Below are positions 8,707 through 14,754 of a stretch of 16,559 bases of DNA, one piece after another. The DNA lies in NCBI GenBank assembly GCA_050250795.1, contig JBFWNZ010000047.1:1-16559 (forward strand). Reading direction: 5' to 3'. Each line of letters begins with the position of its first letter. The first letter of the stretch is position 1. The DNA is from JBFWNZ01 sp050250795. Its GTDB lineage: Bacteria > Pseudomonadota > Alphaproteobacteria > UBA8366. The position numbers were made by a program, and so were the translations under genes. The notes below the pieces were generated by a model. The model did no database searches and had not been told where the DNA came from. It saw only the letters and a list, made by a program, of their open reading frames with translations.

Positions 8707-9410
8707 CGGCGGCGATGAGCGATATCCAGCACGACTGGTTCGACATGCTGTCGGCCGCCGGCAACTACCGCGCCTGGATCATGGCCCAGATCGCCCCGAT
8801 TCTTGGCGGGCATGTCCTGGAATTCGGCTGCGGCGTCGGAACGCTGACGGCCGACATCGCCCGTTATGCCGACCGGTTGCACGCGGTCGATATCGATCCG
8901 CGTGCCGTCGAGGCGGCAAAAAACCGGCTCGCCGGTCAGCCGAATGTCCAGGTGGAGTGCGCAGACGCGACGGGGTTCCAGGCGGGGGCCGGCTACGACG
9001 CCATCGTCATGCTCGATGTGCTGGAGCATATCGAGGATCATGCGGCGATGCTGTCGCGCGTCTCGGCCCTGCTGCGGCCGGGCGGCCGGGTCGTTCTGAA
9101 GGTACCCGCGCATCGTTTTCTATACGGCGAGATGGACCGTGCCGTCGGTCATCACCGCCGATACAGCCGTCAGGCATTGCGTTCGGTTCTGGCGGGCGCC
9201 GGCCTCCGGCCGGGCCGGATATGGACATTCAACGCAGCAGCCGTGCCGGGATGGTGGTGGCACGGGCGCGTGAAGCGGCGCAACGTGGCGCCCGCGGCGG
9301 ATGTGGCGCGCTTCGACCGTCTGGTGCCATTGCTGCGGCGTGTCGAATCTGTCATCCCCCCCCCCTTCGGCCTGTCCTATTTCGCCGTCGGGACGCGCGA
9401 CGGCGGATGA
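8703..9410 (+). CDS. class I SAM-dependent methyltransferase
   Basis: This is a 235-residue Rossmann-fold methyltransferase of the Methyltransf_11/23 type. Motif I is EFGCGVG (40-46), the acidic residue binding the SAM ribose is in AVDID (61-65), and the post-motif segment is MLDVLEHIED (103-112) followed by LLRPGGRVVLKVP. The C-terminal part with GHHRRYS resembles methyltransferases of surface-polysaccharide clusters. A sugar O-methyl or N-methyl transfer is likely, but the substrate cannot be read. The start is GTG at 8703 (GTGA overlap), with an ATG four codons in (8715). A run of ten C residues lies near the 3' end (9356-9365) within codons for Ile-Pro-Pro-Pro. Confidence 0.88.
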   Translation: MTAAMSDIQHDWFDMLSAAGNYRAWIMAQIAPILGGHVLEFGCGVGTLTADIARYADRLHAVDIDPRAVEAAKNRLAGQPNVQVECADATGFQAGAGYDAIVMLDVLEHIEDHAAMLSRVSALLRPGGRVVLKVPAHRFLYGEMDRAVGHHRRYSRQALRSVLAGAGLRPGRIWTFNAAAVPGWWWHGRVKRRNVAPAADVARFDRLVPLLRRVESVIPPPFGLSYFAVGTRDGG

Positions 9411-11107
9411 CCGCCCTGCTCCTGCTATGGGCGGCGATGCTGCCGGCCCTGATGGCGCTCGGCTGGCTCTCCTTGCGCGCCGTGTGCGCGGCACCGGCGG
9501 AAAATCCGCTGGACGGAGCCTTTGAAACATTCTGGATCGGCTTGACCGTCGCGGCGGCGGTGCTTCTGCTGATCGGCCTCGTCGGGCCGGTCGGCGATTG
9601 GGCGTTGCTTGCGCTGCTGCTGGCCGGTGTGGCTGCGGCGCCGCGCATGCGCTTGCCCTACGGAACCCGGAGAACGGACATTGCGCTTGTCGCGGCGGCC
9701 TGCGGATTGGCCGCATGGATCGCGGCCGGTCGGGTCGTCTATTTCGACACCGCCTATTACCATCTGCAGGCCGTGCGGATGCTGCATGCCTTCGGCGTGC
9801 TGCAAGGGGCGCATCTGATTGCGGAGGTCTATGGCAGCGTGTCCTCGTGGTTCGCGCTGGCGGCGCCGTTCGACGGCGAACGCGGCGGGGCCGGCGTCTT
9901 CAACGGCCTCGCCACGGGAATGGCAATGGCCCAGGCGCTTGTCGCGTTCCGCCGCATCGTGCGTCGTGAGGGCACGGCGGGGGACACGGTGCTCTGCATC
10001 GGTCTGACCCTGTCCGTCGGTCTCGTCCTGCGCTGGTATATGGTCGCATCCGTCACGCCGGACCTGCCCTTGCTCTTCATACCGCCGGTGCTTGGCTGGA
10101 TGCTGATGCGCCGTCCGCCAGAGGACATGGCGCCGATCCTGTTGGCTGCCGGCGCCGCGACCGTAAAGCTGTCCGCGGCCCCACTCGTCCTTGTTGTCAT
10201 GGCGTGGGGGCTTTGGCGGGCGCCGGATCGGCTGCGCCGCCTCGTCCGTTATGCGGCGGCAGGTCTTCCCTTCGCGGTTGCCATGACGGGCGCCTTCGTG
10301 CTGGCCTCCGGCTGTTTCGTCTTTCCCGTCGCGGCAACCTGCTTCGATGTCGGCTGGGGCATGCCGCCGGACCAAGTCGCGGAATTCGCATTGCGCGTGG
10401 CCACCGGTGCCGGCACGGGCGGTAGCGCACACGCGGTTGCGGCTGGCATCGAGGCGCCGCTTGACCGGCTGTGGTTCTGGATGCGCCGGGATACCAGCAG
10501 CGCAGCGCTCGCGCTGGCATTTCTGACCGCTGCGGCTGTCGTCCTGCCGGTCCTGCGCCGCCCGGCGATGGACGGCTTGCGCTGGCCATTGGCGCTGTCT
10601 CTCGCCGGCGTCCTGTATGTCGCTGCGACGGCGCCTGTCGGCCGCTTTGCCGGGGGCTATATCGCACTGGCTCTCGGTATCGCTGCGGTCTGTGCGTGGC
10701 GGTCCCCGGCCATGCGATCGATCATTGGCGGGATACCGTCACAGTCGCGCATGGCGGTCGCGGTCCTGGGACCATGTGTCGCCGCCGTCCTGTTCGGGCT
10801 CGCACGCCTGTCGGCCCCCCTTGCCGGTGAGACTGCCCGCTTGGAGGCTGCGATTGCGGCAGGTCTTCTGCCGTCGGTTGCGGAACGGCCGCGGAGTTTG
10901 ACGCCGCTGCCGGTCGTGCCTTATGTGCTGAATGGCGCCGATCCTGCGCTGCCGGTTCGGTACCGGAGCGTCGAACGCGACGGGGTCGCCTTTTTTCAGC
11001 CTGAGGGCGGCGGGGCCTGCTGGACGCATGAGCCGCCCTGCGGCGTGGCCGCGCGGCTTGCAGATCTTGCGCGCGGGTTGCGCGGCGGTCTGGTCCGCGA
11101 GCGCTAG
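9407..11107 (+). CDS. polytopic membrane protein resembling LIC_10190 family, probable GT-C-type glycosyltransferase
   Basis: This 566-residue protein has roughly ten hydrophobic membrane segments (for example residues 2-26, 42-60, 65-78, 91-108 and further ones to about 470), then a soluble tail. After TM4 comes the stretch YFDTAYYHLQAVRML, with Asp114. A D/E in this first external loop is the expected catalytic position in GT-C lipid-linked sugar transferases. The loop continues to VSSWFALAA. This pattern, together with the C-terminal pair CW...PC (Cys538, Cys545), recalls the LIC_10190 family described in Leptospira glycan loci. It could accept the lipid-linked sugar loaded by the first gene of the operon. 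I start it at ATG 9407, which overlaps the methyltransferase stop; upstream extension of the frame would shadow that gene. Its stop TAG shares a CTAG palindrome with the convergent SDR. Confidence 0.82.
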   Translation: MTALLLLWAAMLPALMALGWLSLRAVCAAPAENPLDGAFETFWIGLTVAAAVLLLIGLVGPVGDWALLALLLAGVAAAPRMRLPYGTRRTDIALVAAACGLAAWIAAGRVVYFDTAYYHLQAVRMLHAFGVLQGAHLIAEVYGSVSSWFALAAPFDGERGGAGVFNGLATGMAMAQALVAFRRIVRREGTAGDTVLCIGLTLSVGLVLRWYMVASVTPDLPLLFIPPVLGWMLMRRPPEDMAPILLAAGAATVKLSAAPLVLVVMAWGLWRAPDRLRRLVRYAAAGLPFAVAMTGAFVLASGCFVFPVAATCFDVGWGMPPDQVAEFALRVATGAGTGGSAHAVAAGIEAPLDRLWFWMRRDTSSAALALAFLTAAAVVLPVLRRPAMDGLRWPLALSLAGVLYVAATAPVGRFAGGYIALALGIAAVCAWRSPAMRSIIGGIPSQSRMAVAVLGPCVAAVLFGLARLSAPLAGETARLEAAIAAGLLPSVAERPRSLTPLPVVPYVLNGADPALPVRYRSVERDGVAFFQPEGGGACWTHEPPCGVAARLADLARGLRGGLVRER

Positions 11108-11805
11108 AACTTCTCGATCCAGGGGCGCAGTTCGACTTCCCAGGCCCAGGCACTGCGATGCTGGCGGTGGGTCTGCAGATAGGTCTGAGCGATAGCGTCG
11201 GGGTCGAGCAGGCCGTCCTCCCCGCGCTCCGCCGCGCGCGGATCGTCGGCGCTCTGCCGGATGCCGCCGTCGATCACGAAATGGGCGACATGAATATTCC
11301 TGGGCTGGAGTTCGCGCGCCAGGCTCTGCGCAAGGCCGCGCAGGCCGAATTTGCCCATCGCGAAAGAACTGGAATTGGCGAAGCCCTTCACGCTGGCCGA
11401 GGCGCCGGTGAACTGGATCGACCCGCTGCCGCGCACGATCATGCGGCGTGCCGCCTGCTGGGCGACCAGAAAGCCGCCATAGCATGAGATCATGAAGACC
11501 TTGCGCACAGCGTCCGGGTCGAGGTCCACAATCGGCCCGCGGGCACGAAAGCTGGGATTGTAGACGACGATGTCCGGCGTGCCGGTCGTCGCGTCGAGCC
11601 TTTCGAACAGGGCGGCGACCTGCTGCGGATCGGAGGCGTCGCAGGCATGGGCGGCCGCACCGGTCTCCGCCGTCAAGGCGTCGAGCTTTTCCGGATTGCG
11701 TGCCGCTAACGAGACCGACATGCCTTCGCGCGCGAAGAGGCGTGCCAGGGATGCGCTCAAGCCGCGCCCGGCGCCGACGATCAGCGCGGATTCCGTTTTT
11801 GCCAT
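11104..11805 (-). CDS. atypical SDR-family oxidoreductase (FxxxK instead of YxxxK)
   Basis: This 233-residue classical-length short-chain dehydrogenase has the nucleotide-binding loop GAGRGLSAS (11-19). It also has YNPS (82-85) where most members have NNAG, TGASAS (133-138) around the catalytic Ser, and SFAMGK (147-152) where the usual Tyr-x-x-x-Lys is Phe148-x-x-x-Lys152. The following RGLAQSLARELQPRNIHVAH and VIDGGI are typical. I recall a subfamily of SDRs with this Phe, so it may be a stable variant rather than damage. The start is chosen at 11805 because GGAAGGG lies 5 nt upstream; the frame is open 15 codons further. The C-terminus is convergent with the membrane-protein gene and overlaps it by 4 bp. 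Substrate unknown. Confidence 0.87.
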   Translation of the reverse strand: MAKTESALIVGAGRGLSASLARLFAREGMSVSLAARNPEKLDALTAETGAAAHACDASDPQQVAALFERLDATTGTPDIVVYNPSFRARGPIVDLDPDAVRKVFMISCYGGFLVAQQAARRMIVRGSGSIQFTGASASVKGFANSSSFAMGKFGLRGLAQSLARELQPRNIHVAHFVIDGGIRQSADDPRAAERGEDGLLDPDAIAQTYLQTHRQHRSAWAWEVELRPWIEKF

Positions 11806-11821
11806 CAAGCCCTTCCGAAGG

Positions 11822-11995
11822 TCAGATGAAGCAGCCGAACTGCGCTCCAAGCGTGTTGAGAAACATCACGAAGTAGGATTCGACCATGTGATGGAGAACC
11901 GCGCCTGCAGCGGCACGGGATTCGGCGAACCACAGGGGAAGGCTGAGCAGAAGAATCGCGGCCGGTGCGATCAGGACGGTCCGCATCGGTTTCAT
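11822..11995 (-). CDS. possible small membrane or secreted protein (57 aa)
   Basis: A 57-codon frame ends 16 nt upstream of the SDR start on the same strand. It begins with MKPMRTVLIAPAAILLLSL, a positively charged N-region and a hydrophobic core as in a signal peptide or anchor. A second hydrophobic patch, SYFVMFLNTLGAQFG, ends at a C-terminal CFI. No clear Shine-Dalgarno precedes the ATG at 11995, and I do not recognise the family. The frame stays open far upstream, but there it is antisense to the secreted-protein gene. The spacing and amphipathic composition favour a real small gene cotranscribed with the SDR; the evidence is limited. Confidence 0.4.
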   Translation of the reverse strand: MKPMRTVLIAPAAILLLSLPLWFAESRAAAGAVLHHMVESYFVMFLNTLGAQFGCFI

Positions 11996-12008
11996 CCGCG
12001 CTTGGGAT

Positions 12009-12018
12009 CGCAATTGCG
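12009..12018. promoter_or_regulatory. 10-bp perfect palindrome in divergent spacer
   Basis: CGCAATTGCG lies between the possible small minus-strand gene and the + strand secreted-protein gene. This divergent spacer (11996-12067) should hold promoters for both sides. No convincing -35/-10 pair is visible, so the palindrome is noted as a weak operator candidate only. Confidence 0.2.
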
Positions 12019-12067
12019 CTCGAAGCCACACATGCCTGCATCCTATCATCCGTCGGGAGGCTCCCCA

Positions 12068-12832
12068 ATGCCCAAGCTGCTGCGTGCGGTGGTCGCGACC
12101 TATATGGCATTCTGGCTGTCCTGTCCGGTCGAGGCGCCGGCAGCGGATATGCCCGTCTTGCGGCATCGCGGCGTGACGCTGACCGCGTGGCCGCCGGCGC
12201 CAGGGGACCGCTTCGACGTCACATTGCTGCCGCCAGCGGACGGCGTAGAACGTCTGAGGGACGCGTTGGACGAGATATTCCGCCGTTCGCCGAGCAGCGC
12301 AAGGGCGATCGAAACACTGTCGAAAGACGGTCCGGTCACGATCGCCTACCACCCGCACAGGGTGCGCGATACAAGCCGGTTGAACACGATGAATATCGCG
12401 CTGTTCGTCCCGAACCATGGCCGACCGGAGCGCGACGACGATGCGCGAAGCTATCTGGTCGTTGTCAATCAGCACGGAATCAAATGGCCCGAACGCGAAC
12501 TGGCTGCCGTTCTGGTCCATGAACTTGCCGGACATGGCATGCAGCATTTCAGGGGCCGCTTCGAGACGCTCCGTTCCCTGGATCGCGAGTGTGAAGCGTA
12601 TCTTTACGAAGAACGCGCGAACCAGGATTTGGGGCTCGATAAGGATACCCTGGACATGGTCCAGTTCCGCAGGGCCCTCGAAGGGCGCTATTGCTCGGAT
12701 TTTCGCGCTTACATGCGGCATGCAATGCCCGATAGGCTGGCGCTCTGGGATCGGCGCAATCCCGATGTCGGCGCCCTCCTCTCGGCCTTCGACGCATATG
12801 TGGCGGCCATGAATTCGGGAAAGATGCGATGA
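12068..12832 (+). CDS. secreted protein with HEXXGH zinc-peptidase-like motif
   Basis: This 254-residue protein has an N-terminal Sec-type signal (residues 1 to about 26, likely cleaved near APA-AD), so it should act in the periplasm or outside the cell. The centre holds VHELAGH (150-156), giving the spaced motif His151-Glu152-x-x-Gly-His156. This is one residue longer than HExxH and is the form known from dipeptidyl peptidase III (M49). It is followed by LDRECEAYLYEE (171-182), a natural place for the third zinc ligand (Glu174 or Glu176). A zinc hydrolase is therefore plausible, but I do not recognise the overall family. The start at 12068 is set by GGGAGG at 12055-12060 and by the signal peptide beginning there. 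Its stop overlaps the next gene (ATGA). Confidence 0.78.
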   Translation: MPKLLRAVVATYMAFWLSCPVEAPAADMPVLRHRGVTLTAWPPAPGDRFDVTLLPPADGVERLRDALDEIFRRSPSSARAIETLSKDGPVTIAYHPHRVRDTSRLNTMNIALFVPNHGRPERDDDARSYLVVVNQHGIKWPERELAAVLVHELAGHGMQHFRGRFETLRSLDRECEAYLYEERANQDLGLDKDTLDMVQFRRALEGRYCSDFRAYMRHAMPDRLALWDRRNPDVGALLSAFDAYVAAMNSGKMR

Positions 12833-13557
12833 AGGTCGCCGTCGTCACCCCCTATTTCCGCGAGGCGGGCGGCATCCTGCGGGCCTGTCATGCGAGCGTG
12901 GCAGGCCAGACGCATCCCTGCACGCATTTCATGATCGCGGACGGCCATCCGGCGGCCGAGGTCGAGGCGTGGCCGATCCAGCATTTCGTGCTGGCGCGGA
13001 GTCACGACGACAACGGCAACACGCCGCGATGCATCGGTGCCCTGTCGGCGATGAATCAGGGGTTCGAGGCCATAGCGTTCCTCGATGCCGATAATTGGTA
13101 CGAGGCGGACCATATCGCCGGGCTGGTCGCATTGCACCAGCAGACGGGGGCTGCGATCTGCACAGCCGGCCGCTCGCTGCGCCGGCTCGACGGCACCGTT
13201 CTGGTCGCCCATGACGATTGGAGCGACGGCGATCGGATGGCGGATACCAACTGCGTCTTGCTGACCCGTGAGGCCTTCCGCCTGCTGCCGGTATGGGCCT
13301 TGATGCCGAAGCAATTGAGCCCGGTCTGCGACCGGGTCTTCTGGACGGCCGTGCGTCGCAGCAATCTGTCGCGCGCGCATCTCGATCGACCCAGCGTGGC
13401 CTTCCGGACGCAGTATGCCCAGCACTATCGCCAACGCGGGGAGGCAGCGCCGGACAACGCCAAGGAAGCCGAAGCGACCGACCATGCCATCCGCTGGTGG
13501 AATGCGCTTCCCGCCGACAGCCGGAGCCGTTGGGACCGGCTGCTATACGGCGCTTAA
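12829..13557 (+). CDS. GT2-like (GT-A fold) glycosyltransferase, small
   Basis: This 242-residue protein has the N-terminal VAVVTPYFRE (3-12) and the segment RSHDDNGNTPRCIGALSAMN (57-76). The metal-binding D86-A-D88-N-W follows in IAFLDADNWYEADH. This matches a group of family-2-like glycosyltransferases found in alphaproteobacteria, in which LDADNW is the DxD motif. There are no membrane segments, so it is cytosolic. It overlaps the secreted HEXXGH protein gene by 4 bp, so the two are cotranscribed. A functional link between a glycosyltransferase and a secreted hydrolase is possible but not shown. Donor and acceptor are unknown. Confidence 0.82.
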   Translation: MKVAVVTPYFREAGGILRACHASVAGQTHPCTHFMIADGHPAAEVEAWPIQHFVLARSHDDNGNTPRCIGALSAMNQGFEAIAFLDADNWYEADHIAGLVALHQQTGAAICTAGRSLRRLDGTVLVAHDDWSDGDRMADTNCVLLTREAFRLLPVWALMPKQLSPVCDRVFWTAVRRSNLSRAHLDRPSVAFRTQYAQHYRQRGEAAPDNAKEAEATDHAIRWWNALPADSRSRWDRLLYGA

Positions 13558-13558
13558 G

Positions 13559-13840
13559 TCAAGGCTCGCCGATTCTGGGCGTCCCGCCGGTCAAGGTCCG
13601 TCCCGGTCCGAACGCCTTGTCGAGGGTGCGCGTCGAATCCTCTGCCAGCAGGATCGCATCGCTCAGCAGGTGCAGGATTTTCATGTTGTTGTTGATGACG
13701 TGGCGGGCCTCTGTGCGGTGGTCGTCCGCAATCTTGAGGCAGCGCGTCAGGATATCCTTGCGCAATACGCTGAGGATTTCCTCAAGCTTGTAGCCGTCGG
13801 GTTTGCTGTCGGAAACCAGGAAATGCGTCATGGCGTCCAT
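13559..13840 (-). CDS. conserved alphaproteobacterial protein of unknown function (93 aa)
   Basis: This small soluble, mostly helical protein has no signal or membrane segment. It contains a charged middle (RKDILTRCLKIADDHRTEARHVINNN) and ends with a Gly/Pro-rich tail, TGGTPRIGEP. The phrases NNMKIL, LAEDSTRTLDKAFGP and PRIGE recall a conserved family of small alphaproteobacterial proteins with no known role. AGGAAAG directly precedes the ATG at 13840, and a second ATG at 13831 sits at a more usual distance from it, so the start may be either. The stop is 1 bp from the convergent glycosyltransferase stop. It could be read from its own promoter or through from the DehI-like gene 68 bp upstream. 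Confidence 0.75.
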   Translation of the reverse strand: MDAMTHFLVSDSKPDGYKLEEILSVLRKDILTRCLKIADDHRTEARHVINNNMKILHLLSDAILLAEDSTRTLDKAFGPGRTLTGGTPRIGEP

Positions 13841-13855
13841 CTTTCCTGTCGTCCA

Positions 13856-13870
13856 TCCGCACGCTGCGGA
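13856..13870. repeat. short inverted repeat (6-bp arms, 3-bp loop)
   Basis: TCCGCA, CGC and TGCGGA form a perfect hairpin in the 68-bp gap between the DehI-like gene and the 93-aa gene, both on the minus strand. There is no T-run after it on that strand, so it is a weak terminator at best. It could also be an operator for the 93-aa gene. Confidence 0.3.
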
Positions 13871-13908
13871 GGTGTTGTTACGATACCACAGCAGCCCTTC
13901 ATGCGGCT

Positions 13909-14754
13909 CTATTGCGGCAAGGCCCGGCGCAACATCAGGCCGATGGGTACCATTTTCGCCAGCGTGATGCCGGTGAAGTCGTTGATCGTCGCACGGATGT
14001 CGTCGAGCACGGCCCGGTCGGGCTGGACCGACGGACTGCCGAATGTTCCGGCGAGTGCCGCGGCTTGGCGTTTCGCTTTGGCTTCTGCCCCCTCGATGGC
14101 CTGCATAAGCCGCCCATCAGCCTCGAGAGGGGCCAGAAGGCCCCATGCCAGGGCCAGGAAGCCTGGCCAGTAACCGAGATGGCGGTAGAGGCTGACCATG
14201 ATTCCGCCCCCATCGCGCGCGCATATCCGGTTCAGGCGGCGCACGAGTTCCGCCGTTTCCGCATCCAGTTCATGCATCGCAAGAATCGGCGGAATTTCGC
14301 CCTCGACGCGCTCGGGGACGGTTGGTGCCGTCGCGGCGAGAGCCGCCTCCGGCGATGCCGCGCCATCCAGGGCGGCGTAGAGCGCGCGCAGCCCCAGCAT
14401 GTTCTGGGAATTGCCGAGATTGTAAGTGTCGAGCACGCGCGCGAGCGTTGCCGCCTGCGTCTCGTTCACGCCGACCGCCGCCAGCACATCGGCTGGAATG
14501 GCCGGCAGGGCGGGCCCGGTAAATGCGGCCCGGAAGGCCGCCGCCTCCTTGGCCACCGCCCCGCTCGCATAGAGCGGTCGAGCCGTCTCCCAGGCCCATT
14601 GCAACCCATCCGGCAGGGCAGCGAAATGACGCCAGACCAGATTGATGACCGGAATACCGAGCGTCCGGCGCATGTCCTCGTAGATATCCGCGACGATGCC
14701 CGTGGCCTCTGCCTCGGGAACCGTCGGCATGTCGTCGGCGGCGTTGGTACTCAT
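13909..14754 (-). CDS. DehI-family protein (2-haloacid dehalogenase-like)
   Basis: This 281-residue protein matches the DehI family (group I D,L-2-haloacid dehalogenases) in length and in its two-fold internal repeat. The first half has IYEDMRRTLGIPVINLVWRH (24-43) followed by WAWETARPLYASG. The second has LNRICARDGGGIMVSLYRHL (174-193) followed by WGLLAPLEADG. Trp41-x-x-Phe44 fits the Trp34/Phe37 substrate-pocket pair of Pseudomonas DehI as I recall it. The DehI catalytic Asp189 follows Ser188; here the equivalent seems to be Ser188-Leu189, so catalysis as a dehalogenase is doubtful. The ATG overlaps the ALDH stop by one base (TGATG), so the two genes form an operon. The family call is good; the activity is open. 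Confidence 0.82.
   Translation of the reverse strand: MSTNAADDMPTVPEAEATGIVADIYEDMRRTLGIPVINLVWRHFAALPDGLQWAWETARPLYASGAVAKEAAAFRAAFTGPALPAIPADVLAAVGVNETQAATLARVLDTYNLGNSQNMLGLRALYAALDGAASPEAALAATAPTVPERVEGEIPPILAMHELDAETAELVRRLNRICARDGGGIMVSLYRHLGYWPGFLALAWGLLAPLEADGRLMQAIEGAEAKAKRQAAALAGTFGSPSVQPDRAVLDDIRATINDFTGITLAKMVPIGLMLRRALPQ

Noticed and set aside
8696..9406. Upstream extension of the membrane-protein frame (803 aa in total)
   Set aside because: It shadows the class I methyltransferase gene, which has clear SAM motifs; the ATG at 9407 gives a proper first TM segment.
9425..10432. 335-aa minus-strand open frame
   Set aside because: Antisense to the membrane-protein gene; the composition is that of a complement of hydrophobic codons.
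11570..12067. Upstream extension of the HEXXGH protein
   Set aside because: It is antisense to the SDR and the signal peptide begins at 12068 behind GGGAGG.
12009..12721. Upstream part of the 299-aa minus-strand frame that ends at 11822
   Set aside because: Antisense to the HEXXGH gene; only the last 57 codons look protein-like and are reported separately.
13856..13870. Hairpin as a rho-independent terminator
   Set aside because: The stem is only 6 bp and no T-run follows on either strand, so it is listed as a repeat only.
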